From Terrimicrobiaceae bacterium (GTDB taxonomy: Bacteria > Verrucomicrobiota > Verrucomicrobiia > Chthoniobacterales > Terrimicrobiaceae): a stretch of 64,000 nt of DNA. Shown piece after piece: positions 9,392 to 18,438 of this stretch; positions within the stretch are counted from its first letter, which is position 1; every line of letters begins with the position of its first letter. The translations under genes and the position numbers were made by a program. Location: NCBI GenBank assembly GCA_018402345.1, contig JAGYIV010000008.1, forward strand, positions 372,001-436,000. Direction: 5' to 3'. Below the pieces are notes generated by a model, which saw only the letters and a list, made by a program, of their open reading frames with translations, was not told where the DNA came from and did no database searches.

Positions 9392-10719
9392 ACGAGGCTG
9401 CCCAAATCGTTTTGCATGCTGCGGAGGCGCTGGAGGGGGGATTCAACGACCTCGATCCCGTGATCGAGCGTTGCCGCGGCGCGCGGGTAGTCCTCCTCGG
9501 AGAGGCCACCCACGGCACCCACGAGTTCTACGAAACACGCGCGGAGGTCACACGCCGCCTGGTCACCGACCTCGGATTCCATGCGGTCGCCGCTGAGTCG
9601 GATTGGCCCGACTCGTGGCGTGTGAACCGCTACGTAAAAGGCGACGGGGAGGATACCACCGCGGAGGAGGCGCTCGAGGGCTTCAGGCGCTTTCCCCAAT
9701 GGATGTGGCGGAACAGCGACATGCTCGACTTTGTCGGCTGGCTGCGCGACTTCAACGACAACCGCGGAAACGCGGAGTCTAAGATCGGCTTCCACGGCCT
9801 CGATCTCTACAGCCTCAACGACTCGATGCACGCCGTCCTTGACTACCTCCGCGGCATCGATCCGCCGGCCGCGCGGGATTTTGCAAAGCGCTATGCGTGC
9901 TTCGACCACTTCGACGGCGATGTCATGCGCTACGGCCTCCTCACAGGGACCGGCATCTCGAAAGGATGCGAGGAGGAGGCTGTGGGCGCGCTTGCGGAAC
10001 TCCGACGACGCCGCGGATCCTACATCTCCCTCAACGGCCACACGGCGGAGGATGCTTATTTCTCGGCCGAGCAAAACGCCCGCGTTGTCGCCCACGCCGA
10101 AAACTACTACCGCATCATGATGCGGGGCGACGTCTCGTCGTGGAACCTCCGCGACCGGCACATGATGGATACCCTAGTGGCGCTCCTGGCCCACCTTGAC
10201 CGCATCCACGGGGAGGCGAGGATTGTCGTCTGGGCCCACAACTCGCATATCGGAAACGCCGACGCGACCGAGATGGGACGCCGGGGGGAATTCAACATCG
10301 GCCAACTCGCCCGCGAGCACTTCGGCGCGAAGGCTGTCTCGATCGGATTCACAACCTATTCCGGCACGGTCACCGCCGCGTCGGACTGGGACACCCCCGC
10401 CGAGCACAAGCAGGTGCGCCCGGCCCTCGCGCACAGTTGCGAACGCCTCTTCCACGAGACCGGGGTCCCCAGGTTCTGGCTGGATTTTTCGAAAAACACC
10501 GAAGCAGCGAAGTTGCTGGAACACCCGCTCCTCCAACGCGCGATCGGGGTGGTCTACCATCCCGACACCGAACGCCAGAGCCACTATTTCATGAGCCGGG
10601 TTTCGGCGCAGTTCGACGCATTGTTTCACTTCGATGAAACACGAGCCGTCGAGCCGCTCGAAAAATCCGCCATCTGGGAAAAGGGAGAGATCGACGAAAC
10701 GTATCCGAGCGGGCTTTAG
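9388..10719 (+). CDS. Erythromycin-esterase-family protein
   Basis: A 443-residue member of the erythromycin esterase family (EreA/SucABCD-like). Family signatures are the LLGEATHGTHEFYE motif with its conserved Glu and His near residue 35, the VAAESDWPDS strand, and WAHNSHIGNADATEMG in the C-terminal half. It is coupled to the phosphoribosyltransferase by a 4-base overlap. Genuine macrolide resistance is not implied: most genomic members have an unknown hydrolytic role, and the context points to a housekeeping or stress function. The stop overlaps the convergent asd stop by 4 bases. Confidence 0.88.
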   Translation: MNEAAQIVLHAAEALEGGFNDLDPVIERCRGARVVLLGEATHGTHEFYETRAEVTRRLVTDLGFHAVAAESDWPDSWRVNRYVKGDGEDTTAEEALEGFRRFPQWMWRNSDMLDFVGWLRDFNDNRGNAESKIGFHGLDLYSLNDSMHAVLDYLRGIDPPAARDFAKRYACFDHFDGDVMRYGLLTGTGISKGCEEEAVGALAELRRRRGSYISLNGHTAEDAYFSAEQNARVVAHAENYYRIMMRGDVSSWNLRDRHMMDTLVALLAHLDRIHGEARIVVWAHNSHIGNADATEMGRRGEFNIGQLAREHFGAKAVSIGFTTYSGTVTAASDWDTPAEHKQVRPALAHSCERLFHETGVPRFWLDFSKNTEAAKLLEHPLLQRAIGVVYHPDTERQSHYFMSRVSAQFDALFHFDETRAVEPLEKSAIWEKGEIDETYPSGL

Positions 10720-11702
10720 AGGAGCTCGGCGATCTGGATCGCGTTCAACGCCGCGCCTTTCAGCAATTGGTCCCCGCAAATCCACAGGGCGAGCCCGTTG
10801 TCCATACCACAGTCCAGCCTCAACCGGCCGGCGAGGCAGTCGTCCTTGCCGGCCGCGTCGAGTGGCATCGGGTATCCGTCGTCGAGGTATTGAAGCCCCG
10901 GCGCGGCTTTGAGGACCGCCTTCGCCTCCGCAAGGTCTACCGGCTTCTCGAACTCCGCGCTGACCGCCACCGAGTGCGCGCGGTAGACGGGAACTCGCAC
11001 GCAAGTCACCGAGGCCCTGAACGTCGGCAGATGCAGAATCTTGCGCCCCTCGTTTTCCAATTTCATCTCCTCCCGGGTGTAGCCAGTATCGAGAAAGGCA
11101 TCGACTTGCGGGATGACATTGAAGGCGATCTGGTGCGGGAAGACCTCCTTCTCGATCGGTTTGCCGGCGGCCAGCGCCTCGGTCTGGGAGCGCAATTCAT
11201 GGATCGCCCGGGCTCCGGCGCCCGAGACCGCCTGGTAGGTCGAGGCGAAGATGCGCTTCAATCCGAACCGGCGGTGGAGCGGATTCAGTGCCATGAGGCT
11301 GATCGCTGTCGTGCAGTTCGGATTAGCGATGATCCCGCGATGCGATTTGATGTCCTCCGGATTGATCTCAGGCACCACAAGCGGCACGTCCGGCACCATG
11401 CGGAAGGCCGAGGAATTGTCGACCACCACCGCTCCACAGGCCACGGCAGCCTGCGCGTAGTCCCGCGAAATCCCGCCGCCCGCACTGAATAGTGCGATAT
11501 CTATTTCTTGAAACGAATCGAGGCTCAGCGGTTCGATCGTGTGCCCCTCCCCGCGGAAATCCAGCGAGTTTCCCGCTGAACGGGGCGAGGCGAGGAGGCG
11601 GAGGCTCGACACCGGAAAGTTGCGGCGCTCCATGACACGAAGCATTTCGACCCCGACGGCACCCGAAGCACCGACGATTGCGACTCTGTAGGATTTGGAC
11701 AT
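10716..11702 (-). CDS. asd: Aspartate-semialdehyde dehydrogenase
   Basis: Reduces aspartyl phosphate to aspartate semialdehyde with NADPH, feeding lysine/diaminopimelate, threonine and methionine synthesis. The 328-residue protein begins MSKSYRVAIVGASGAVG (nucleotide-binding loop). The catalytic Cys130 lies in NPNCTT, and the substrate-binding region has QAVSGAGARAI. The ATG at 11702 is used because the longer open frame upstream is low-complexity and runs into the divergent transpeptidase gene. The length matches the bacterial monofunctional enzyme. Confidence 0.95.
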   Translation of the reverse strand: MSKSYRVAIVGASGAVGVEMLRVMERRNFPVSSLRLLASPRSAGNSLDFRGEGHTIEPLSLDSFQEIDIALFSAGGGISRDYAQAAVACGAVVVDNSSAFRMVPDVPLVVPEINPEDIKSHRGIIANPNCTTAISLMALNPLHRRFGLKRIFASTYQAVSGAGARAIHELRSQTEALAAGKPIEKEVFPHQIAFNVIPQVDAFLDTGYTREEMKLENEGRKILHLPTFRASVTCVRVPVYRAHSVAVSAEFEKPVDLAEAKAVLKAAPGLQYLDDGYPMPLDAAGKDDCLAGRLRLDCGMDNGLALWICGDQLLKGAALNAIQIAELL

Positions 11703-11714
11703 AATGGAAAAAGT

Positions 11715-12197
11715 ATGACCGCTGGACCCGCGAACTCGCAACCCGCTGAGAGGTGGGACATCCACGTAGACACCGCGCGACAGGTGGTTGATCTTCTTCT
11801 GAATGGCCGTCTGGTCAAGTCCTGGCCTGCATCGACCTCGCGGTTCGGAACGGGATTTACCGAGGGAAGTAACAAGACACCCACAGGCCGATTCCGCATC
11901 TCCGAGAAGATCGGGGACGGCGCTCCGGCATGGATGGAATTCAAAGGCCGTATCCAAACAGGCACAATCTCCGAACCCGGCGGCGACCATGATGCGATCC
12001 TAACCCGCATCCTTTGGCTGGAGGGACTCGACCCTGTCAACTCGAACACGAAGGACCGCTATATCTACTTCCACGGAACAAACCGGGAGGATTTGATCGG
12101 CATGGCGGCCAGCCATGGTTGCGTGCGGATGCGCAACGCGGACATCGTGGAACTTTTCGACACGGTCCCGTGCGGCACAAACGTCTCGATCACTTGA
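11715..12197 (+). CDS. L,D-transpeptidase (YkuD domain), no signal peptide
   Basis: A 160-residue YkuD-domain protein. The catalytic signature is HG (His110) followed by SHGCVRM, with His124 and Cys126, as in cell-wall L,D-transpeptidases that form 3-3 crosslinks or attach proteins to peptidoglycan. No signal peptide or membrane anchor is visible, so either the start has been missed or the enzyme is exported another way. It starts 12 bases from divergent asd and overlaps convergent comEC by 8 bases at the stop. Confidence 0.88.
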   Translation: MTAGPANSQPAERWDIHVDTARQVVDLLLNGRLVKSWPASTSRFGTGFTEGSNKTPTGRFRISEKIGDGAPAWMEFKGRIQTGTISEPGGDHDAILTRILWLEGLDPVNSNTKDRYIYFHGTNREDLIGMAASHGCVRMRNADIVELFDTVPCGTNVSIT

Positions 12198-14454
12198 CGC
12201 CGTCGTCCAGAAATCCGCTCAACTCGACCCCGGCCGCGCCGACGGTGATTTCGACCGCTCCGGTTTCATCTTGCCGGAACACCTCTATTCCGAGACTGCG
12301 GACCATCTCCTCCCACCGCTCGTCCACCTTCTCCTCGCGCGGGAATCCGGCGCCGGTCACCACCACCGCACCGGGGGAAACCAACCGAAGAAATCCCGCC
12401 TCGGGCAACTGGCCGGAACGGTGCCTCCCCAGGACGAGCACATCCGCCCGGAGATCTACGGAACCGGCGAGCCTCTCCCAGACAGCAGGACCGGCATCGG
12501 AGAGAAAAAGGATGCGCGCGTTTTCCGCATCAAGCCGGACGACCAGTGCCTTGTCGTCGGAAATGCCAACCGGAGGGGGCGAAGGCGGGTGCAACACGGC
12601 CATCGAAGCAGCCGACGAGAGTCGCAACCGGTCACCTTCGGAGTGAAGGGATCGGGGGATGCCTTTGGATTCGAGATACCGGTGGAGCGCCTTGCGCGTC
12701 GAGGAACTGTCTACGGCCTCGGACTCCACAACCACCGGCCGAACCGCCTCCGCGAGCAATGCCTGGACACCGCCGAGATGTGCGGCATCGCCGTGTGAGA
12801 GCACAATTCCATCCGGCGCGCGCCGCCCCACGGATCGCATCCATGGAACCAGTGTCGAGCGGGCGTTCCACTGCGACCCGCCGTCCAGCATCCACAGCCT
12901 GCCACCACACTCGATCGCCGAGCACCCTCCTCGACCGAAGTCGAACACGGTGACGCGCGGCGTCTCGGATGGCGCAGCGAGGGGGATCGTTGCAAATGGA
13001 ATCCCGGCGGTGAAGTGGACGATCGCTAGCAGCGCATGGGTGAAGACAAGATTCGCATTGTTGAACACCGAGGCGATCCATGCGCTGGCAACCCCGCCGG
13101 CAAGGGAGAGAATCGCAGTGACCATGACCGCAAACGCCAATGGCACGGCAATCGGATTCGCCAACAACGCGGCCAGTGAAACCATATGGAAATACCCCGC
13201 CGTCAATGGAAGCGAACCGATCCACGCCGCGAAGGACACCGCCAACAGGGCGGCCAACCGCCCGGCGCTTGCATGCCTCACCCGGTCCAAGGAGCCCCAC
13301 AACGCGACTGGCAAAAAAATATCGGGCTCCATCCGCCCCCGCAACACCGACTGCAACGGCCCGGCAACAAGAATGATCGCCAACACTACCGTGAAGGAAA
13401 ATTGAAACCCGGGATTGAACAGCTCGTTTGTCGAAAGAATCAGGATGGCCGTGCCCGCCGCGCAGAGGGAATTCAGAGCAACCGGCTTGCGGGACGAGAT
13501 CATGCCCGCGAGGAAGATAGCCGCCATGGTCGCAGCGCGGATGCTTGCGGGCTTCCAGCCCGTGACAAGCGCGTAGAAGAACAGCGTGGGCACAACAAGA
13601 AGCACCGCCTCGCGCCTGCCAAGGCCCACAGTTTTGGCGATCTGCCACAAAATAAGCCCAATCATTCCCACGTGGAGTCCGGACACGGAAAACAAATGGT
13701 AGGTCCCGGTGTCTCGGAATTGGCCCTCCAGCGATTCCGGAAGTTCCGACGTGTTCCCCAGAACGATTCCTGCCAGCAAGGCACAGGACAAGGGCTGGTC
13801 CGAAATGCCTGTTGAAAGCGTGCGCTCCATCCATCCCCGGCAGGCGTTGGCGATGCGCTGAAGGGAATAAGGCGATCCGGTAGCGACAATTTCCAAATCC
13901 GCTTCGGTCGGAACCCCCAGCCTGTTGTGAATGCCACGCAGAGCCAGATACCGGCCCAGGTCGAACTCGCCGGGATTTCGGGGCGTTGGCAACGGCGCCA
14001 GCGATCCACGCGCCTCGACAAGGTCACCGGCAACGGGCGGCGGACCATTGAATTCCACCATCAAATCAAACGGCACCCGCCAACGCGTCCCCCCGGATGT
14101 CAATTCACTCACACGAACCTCAAACCGGCAGCCCTGGATTCCCGCGGCCTGCGGCTCGTCGACCACCCGCCCTCGAATCGACACAACCTGCGGATCCGGA
14201 CCGATGAACTCCGCAAGGCGCATCGCCGGGGAGTCACGGGTTTGCTGGGCATGGGCGGAGGCGAATGCAAGCACGATCGCTGCGTGCAGGGCCACCTCCC
14301 GGCGAATCGCCGCCCACACCACAAGCGCCCCGAGCGAGAGCCAAAGAAACGATGACGCCCCGACTGCCAACTGGCTCGAGAGCAGGATTCCCGCCGCGGC
14401 GGAAAGAAAAATTCCGAGAAACGGAAGCCTGCGGCGGAACACGGAGGTCGTCAC
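12190..14454 (-). CDS. comEC: ComEC/Rec2-type DNA-uptake channel protein
   Basis: The inner-membrane channel for single-stranded DNA uptake during transformation. The 754-residue protein (GTG start) has an N-terminal pair of membrane helices, an OB-like DUF4131 region (about 90-190), a competence domain with many helices marked by YHLFSVSGLHVGMIG, and a C-terminal metallo-beta-lactamase-like domain. That domain reads VLSHGDAAHLGG where the usual motif is SHxDxDHxGG, so one metal ligand Asp is Ala. Natural competence is possible, but no other com genes are seen here apart from a lone pseudopilin at 51 kb. It follows the lipoprotein gene by 21 bases. Confidence 0.93.
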   Translation of the reverse strand: MTTSVFRRRLPFLGIFLSAAAGILLSSQLAVGASSFLWLSLGALVVWAAIRREVALHAAIVLAFASAHAQQTRDSPAMRLAEFIGPDPQVVSIRGRVVDEPQAAGIQGCRFEVRVSELTSGGTRWRVPFDLMVEFNGPPPVAGDLVEARGSLAPLPTPRNPGEFDLGRYLALRGIHNRLGVPTEADLEIVATGSPYSLQRIANACRGWMERTLSTGISDQPLSCALLAGIVLGNTSELPESLEGQFRDTGTYHLFSVSGLHVGMIGLILWQIAKTVGLGRREAVLLVVPTLFFYALVTGWKPASIRAATMAAIFLAGMISSRKPVALNSLCAAGTAILILSTNELFNPGFQFSFTVVLAIILVAGPLQSVLRGRMEPDIFLPVALWGSLDRVRHASAGRLAALLAVSFAAWIGSLPLTAGYFHMVSLAALLANPIAVPLAFAVMVTAILSLAGGVASAWIASVFNNANLVFTHALLAIVHFTAGIPFATIPLAAPSETPRVTVFDFGRGGCSAIECGGRLWMLDGGSQWNARSTLVPWMRSVGRRAPDGIVLSHGDAAHLGGVQALLAEAVRPVVVESEAVDSSSTRKALHRYLESKGIPRSLHSEGDRLRLSSAASMAVLHPPSPPPVGISDDKALVVRLDAENARILFLSDAGPAVWERLAGSVDLRADVLVLGRHRSGQLPEAGFLRLVSPGAVVVTGAGFPREEKVDERWEEMVRSLGIEVFRQDETGAVEITVGAAGVELSGFLDDGVK

Positions 14455-14475
14455 GCCGCTCCCAAATCGCCCAGA

Positions 14476-14994
14476 CTAGTTGAACGAAAACGGACTGTAG
14501 AGGGACTCCTCGTAGCCCGAGTCGTAAAACCCATCGACCGCAGGCTCGTTGTAGGCAAACGGCTGCTCATTCTGATAGAGAGGGGAATTTGTGGCGGAAC
14601 CTGCCGGGGCGGATGTCGAAGCGGCGCGCGCCACAGGTCCGGCCGAGCGTCCGTAGTAGTTTTGCGCTCCCTCGAGGTAGGCAAGCAACTGACTATCTGC
14701 ACCTTCAGATTTCAGGGCGTCGAGCTGTGAGGGCGAAAGATGGACAACCTCCTCGACGCTGTTGAGGTAGGCGAGGATGGTCGAAGAAGGAACGCCGCGG
14801 GTGACGAGATGTTGAAAATCTGTGAAATCCAATCGCCCGGCAGCCTGCATTTTCGAGGTCGTGGAAGAGGCCACCCCGCGCGACGTCGCCGCGGAGATGA
14901 CAGAACTGTTGACTCCTGGACCACCGGAGCAGGCGCTTAGGAGCAGCACAGCAAGCAGTGACAACGAGAGTGGGGAGGAATGGTATGGACGCAT
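14476..14994 (-). CDS. Predicted lipoprotein, function unknown
   Basis: A 172-residue protein with a signal peptide ending in the lipobox LLSAC (Cys at about residue 22), so it is probably lipid-anchored. The mature part has a helical region (FQHLVTRGVPSSTILAYLNS and LSPSQLDALKSEGADSQLL) that looks like two small repeated helix pairs, then a Tyr/Ser/Pro-rich tail. The ATG at 14994 is chosen because it places the signal peptide at the N-terminus. No family is recognised. Confidence 0.7.
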   Translation of the reverse strand: MRPYHSSPLSLSLLAVLLLSACSGGPGVNSSVISAATSRGVASSTTSKMQAAGRLDFTDFQHLVTRGVPSSTILAYLNSVEEVVHLSPSQLDALKSEGADSQLLAYLEGAQNYYGRSAGPVARAASTSAPAGSATNSPLYQNEQPFAYNEPAVDGFYDSGYEESLYSPFSFN

Positions 14995-15057
14995 GGAAAG
15001 TGGATGGTCTTGGGTAATTTTTATAGTCCTCGGCGGAACCTGTTGCAAATGGTGTTT

Positions 15058-16047
15058 TCAGCAATTTTCCGCAACAAACCGCCCGGTTTCGGCGGCGGCT
15101 CCGGTTGTAAACGGCACCTCAGGCAAGGGGGGAGCCGAGGGCTCTTGACGACGGATTTTCCCGCCTTGCCAAATCCACGCCCCTGAGCCAAACGGCCCGA
15201 CCAACCTGGGATCGGTCCATGTGTGGATCGACAGGAGCGGACACCCAAGCGCCGCGGCCAGATGCATGGGACCGCTATCCACACTCGCCACAAACGAGGC
15301 CTGCCGCAAAATCCAAACGAGCTGCAGGAGGGTGGTTTTGCCCGTGAGATCGATGACCCCCTCCGGAAGCGCGAAGCCGGCGGCACCGCCGACCACCACG
15401 AGAGGCCTCCCGGAAACATCGCGAAACGCATCAACAAATGCGCGGAGCCCGGCTTCATCCATCGATTTCCCAGCCCCGCGCGCGAAGGGATGAAGCACGA
15501 CGGCACCGCCGGGCAACATGCCGTCCGGTAGCGCATCCCCGGGCGGAAGCGTCCACTCGGGTTCGTCCGGCACCTTGATTCCCAAGGCAGGCAGGCAGCG
15601 CAGATACCGGCGCACCGCATGCTCCCCTTTCACCACCGGCACCGTGTGGTTGAAAAAAAACGAAGCCCCCTCCCGCGCATCGGAGAGACCGATGATCCGC
15701 TGCGCGCCGCTGAAGCGGGCCATCAACCCGCTTCGGAGCAACCCCTGCAAATCCACGCAGATCTCCGGACGCAACGCATCCAGTCCCCGATACCATGCCG
15801 CGGCACGGAGCAAGCCGGTGATTCCCCGAAAGTCGCCTCTCGGAAAATGATGCGCGGCGGTGATGGCGGAATTTCCCCTAAGAAGCGGAGCCCAGCGGGG
15901 ATCGACGATCCACGTCAGGTTCGTTTCGGGCCATGCGGCGCGGATCGCGGACGCGACGGGCAGGGCGTGGATCACGTCCCCCATCGACCCCGGCTTGATT
16001 AGCAGCAAGGATCTTGGCGGCACGGAAAATTGGGGGAGCCCCTTCAC
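15058..16047 (-). CDS. Glycosyltransferase family 9 (heptosyltransferase-like)
   Basis: A 329-residue GT9 enzyme, the family that adds ADP-heptose to the lipopolysaccharide core. The N-terminal half has LLIKPGSMGDVIHALP, the typical GT9 start. The C-terminal half has VVLHPFARGAGKSM and the nucleotide-binding DSGPMHLAAALGCPLLSIH. The GTG start at 16047 overlaps the stop of the phosphoesterase gene by 4 bases, and no ATG is available nearby. It suggests an outer membrane with a heptose-containing glycolipid; the exact acceptor is not known. Confidence 0.88.
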   Translation of the reverse strand: MKGLPQFSVPPRSLLLIKPGSMGDVIHALPVASAIRAAWPETNLTWIVDPRWAPLLRGNSAITAAHHFPRGDFRGITGLLRAAAWYRGLDALRPEICVDLQGLLRSGLMARFSGAQRIIGLSDAREGASFFFNHTVPVVKGEHAVRRYLRCLPALGIKVPDEPEWTLPPGDALPDGMLPGGAVVLHPFARGAGKSMDEAGLRAFVDAFRDVSGRPLVVVGGAAGFALPEGVIDLTGKTTLLQLVWILRQASFVASVDSGPMHLAAALGCPLLSIHTWTDPRLVGPFGSGAWIWQGGKIRRQEPSAPPLPEVPFTTGAAAETGRFVAENC

Positions 16048-16766
16048 TTGCCCTTGGCTAAACGGTCCGCCAGTTTCCTCGGCAATCCGGCATCCAACAC
16101 CGCCTGCCTTGCACCATCGACATCGTAGGGAATCCTGCGGAGGTAAATCTCGGAACTGTCCGTATCGTAGATGCAATAGGCGGCACGCCAATCGCCGTCG
16201 CGCGGTTGGCCGACGCTGCCGACATTCACGAGGTATTTCTCGTTCTTTTTGACATGGAGGACGTCGAACTCCTCTGCGCGAACTCGGCCTTCCCGAATGT
16301 AGGCCTTCGGGACATGCGTGTGGCCGATGAAGCACAGGGGCGTGCGCTGGTAACCGAGGCTGGCCTCGGCATCGAGTTCGGTCGTCACGTATTTCCAGCC
16401 CGCCGGAGTGTCGAGCGTGGCGTGGACGATGGTGAAATCAAGAACCTGACGTTGCAGGCGCAGGCCGCGAAGCCATTCGATCTCCTCCGGCCCGAGTTGC
16501 CTGCGGGTCCAATCGATCGCCTCTTCGGCCAAGGGATTCAAATCCCCGGAAGTTCTGGAAAGACACACTTGCTCGTCGTGGTTTCCCTGAACGGCAGGGC
16601 AGTCGAGGGAACGCACGAACTCGACGCACTCTCGCGGGTAGGCGTTGTAGCCGACAATGTCCCCCATGCAGACAAAGCGGTCGCAGGCGTTTTCCTGCGC
16701 GTCCGCCATGACGGCATGGAGGGCGTGTAGGTTGGCGTGAATATCTCCGAAAATGGCGAATCGCAT
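16044..16766 (-). CDS. Calcineurin-like metallophosphoesterase
   Basis: A 240-residue phosphoesterase with the full set of metal-binding motifs in order: GDIHAN, GDIVGYNAYP, GNHDE, the IVHA strand and GHTHVP. The extra motif NVGSVGQPRDGD marks the YfcE/diadenosine-tetraphosphatase-like group of small bacterial members. The substrate could be a phosphodiester or a nucleotide, and nothing nearby decides it. It is translationally coupled to the GT9 gene and 6 bases downstream of the next gene. Confidence 0.88.
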   Translation of the reverse strand: MRFAIFGDIHANLHALHAVMADAQENACDRFVCMGDIVGYNAYPRECVEFVRSLDCPAVQGNHDEQVCLSRTSGDLNPLAEEAIDWTRRQLGPEEIEWLRGLRLQRQVLDFTIVHATLDTPAGWKYVTTELDAEASLGYQRTPLCFIGHTHVPKAYIREGRVRAEEFDVLHVKKNEKYLVNVGSVGQPRDGDWRAAYCIYDTDSSEIYLRRIPYDVDGARQAVLDAGLPRKLADRLAKGK

Positions 16767-16772
16767 GGAACA

Positions 16773-17552
16773 TCAACGTTCCCGGGCTGGCGGGAAAGCG
16801 GCGGACTCTACGCGATCGACCTCGGGAATATCCAGTTTGTTTTCCATTTCCCTCAGCAGGTTGATCAACGAGGGCAGCCTCTGGCTCTCGCCCTGTTCGT
16901 AGAGACGTCGCAGGTGGTCGTAGGCCTCTCGCTCGCGGCCAGGGCACTTGGCCATCTCATATCCGGCAAACCGTGCGGCGTAAGGCGGGGCATCGGGAAA
17001 CTCCGAGGCTTTGAGAAATGCCTCTGCCGCGGCACAGTGGTTTTCGAGCCGGTCACGCTGAAGGACGCCCATTTGCAAATACAGTTGGTAGCGGTCGGGA
17101 TTGTTGGCGATTCCCCGTTCTAGGAAATGCCGGCCGAGTTCCTCATACTCGCGCCGGGCCTTGATACGGAGCGCCTCGCTGGGCTGCTTTTCGTTCTGCA
17201 TGGCCGCGACCGCGGCGTTCCACGCCATGTGCCACGAGGCCATGTCCCAATACATCAACGACCGCGGCTGCAATGTGGTGACGGTCTGGAAAATCCCCGC
17301 CATCCGCCCCCACTCGGTGTTCTCCCACGCGGTGTGGGCCTCGATCCATAGAATCGCGGCAAGGGGAGACCGAAACCCGCTCAGGGCAGCGAGGAAGCCG
17401 GACTGCCCGATCCGCTCGCGGAGGCCGATATCGATGTCCGTCTTGCGGAAATGCGCCTTCTCCGCGCTCCGCGCCGCAAGCAATTGCAGCGGCAACAGCG
17501 CGGCTCCCGCGAGCACCAACAACACAAAGGCGGCGACCAGGCGTTTTTTCAT
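16773..17552 (-). CDS. Membrane-anchored TPR-like protein linked to an ABC permease
   Basis: A 259-residue protein with one N-terminal membrane segment (about residues 5-24) and an otherwise soluble, helix-rich body. Repeated helix pairs such as YQLYLQMGVLQRDRLENHC and AAEAFLKASEFPD look like TPR. The ATG at 17552 is used because it is 19 bases after the permease stop and gives a clean signal-anchor. It probably faces the periplasm and, by position, may help the permease. No named family is recognised. Confidence 0.7.
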   Translation of the reverse strand: MKKRLVAAFVLLVLAGAALLPLQLLAARSAEKAHFRKTDIDIGLRERIGQSGFLAALSGFRSPLAAILWIEAHTAWENTEWGRMAGIFQTVTTLQPRSLMYWDMASWHMAWNAAVAAMQNEKQPSEALRIKARREYEELGRHFLERGIANNPDRYQLYLQMGVLQRDRLENHCAAAEAFLKASEFPDAPPYAARFAGYEMAKCPGREREAYDHLRRLYEQGESQRLPSLINLLREMENKLDIPEVDRVESAAFPPARER

Positions 17553-17571
17553 GTCCCACGAAAATCCCAGC

Positions 17572-18438
17572 TCACAGCTCCCTCCCTGAAAACACCAGGG
17601 CGGCAAGCGCGAAATAGACCGCCGTATAAAGAAAACCAAGCAGCGCTGTCTCGACAAACAACATCAGGGGCACAGCCGTCCCGGCAATGATGTCGTCGGT
17701 GAGATTGAACGCCTGCAGATCCGGAAACACCAACGCCACAGCCGCCGCAAGCAGGCGCAACCACCAGTCCGGATCGAGCCCCGCCAGCCAGTAATCGCGT
17801 GCCGTGGCTTGCAGGTGGCCGATGAAATACACGGCGGCGGCCATCAGGATCGTGAAAATCGACGAGGTGGCGAACGTGGAAATGAACAACGTCAGCGCAG
17901 CAAGCAAGGCTGCCTTGAGAAAAATCACCGCGATGCCGGGAACAAGATTCGCCTGAAACGTGGCATCTGTGACCTCCTTCACGGCCCTTGCCAACTCTTC
18001 GACTGGTGCGCCCTCGAATTGCGCCCGCGTCTCGGCGAGAACCACGCTTTCCTTCAGCCACAAAACCCCGAGAAACAAGCCCGACATGAGAAGCACCGCC
18101 ACTGCAAGAAGGGCAATGATCCCCGTGAGTTTGCCGAGCAGGTAAAGCCAGCGGGGCACAGGCTTGGCGAGGATCGTGTAGATCGTGCGGTCCTCCATGT
18201 CCTTCGGAAGGAACCCGGCGGTCGCCAGAATCGCCAACAGGGAACTGAAGACCGACATCGCGCCGAGCGAGATGTCCTTGAGCATCTGGAATTGCTCCTG
18301 AAAGGACAGCTTCGCCATGAACGCGGAATTCCCGATCACAAGCAGGGCGAAAATCAGGAGGAAAAAGAAAACCTTCTGGCGGACAAGTTCCGTGAACGTG
18401 TTGCGACCGATCGCCGCGGTGACCCGGAGCGCCCTCAT
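17572..18438 (-). CDS. ABC-2-type transporter permease
   Basis: A 288-residue membrane protein with about six transmembrane segments. The N-terminal pattern (FTELVRQKVFFFLLIFALLV) and the loop KDMEDRTIYTILAKPVPRW are typical of NosY/GldF-like ABC-2 permeases that export or flip an unknown substrate. No ATP-binding subunit gene lies beside it, so the ATPase is either elsewhere or shared. The start overlaps the proB stop by 4 bases. Confidence 0.83.
   Translation of the reverse strand: MRALRVTAAIGRNTFTELVRQKVFFFLLIFALLVIGNSAFMAKLSFQEQFQMLKDISLGAMSVFSSLLAILATAGFLPKDMEDRTIYTILAKPVPRWLYLLGKLTGIIALLAVAVLLMSGLFLGVLWLKESVVLAETRAQFEGAPVEELARAVKEVTDATFQANLVPGIAVIFLKAALLAALTLFISTFATSSIFTILMAAAVYFIGHLQATARDYWLAGLDPDWWLRLLAAAVALVFPDLQAFNLTDDIIAGTAVPLMLFVETALLGFLYTAVYFALAALVFSGREL

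Noticed and set aside
9388-10719. Macrolide-resistance gene
   Set aside because: The family name alone does not imply resistance; the operon context and lack of mobile-element links argue for a housekeeping role.
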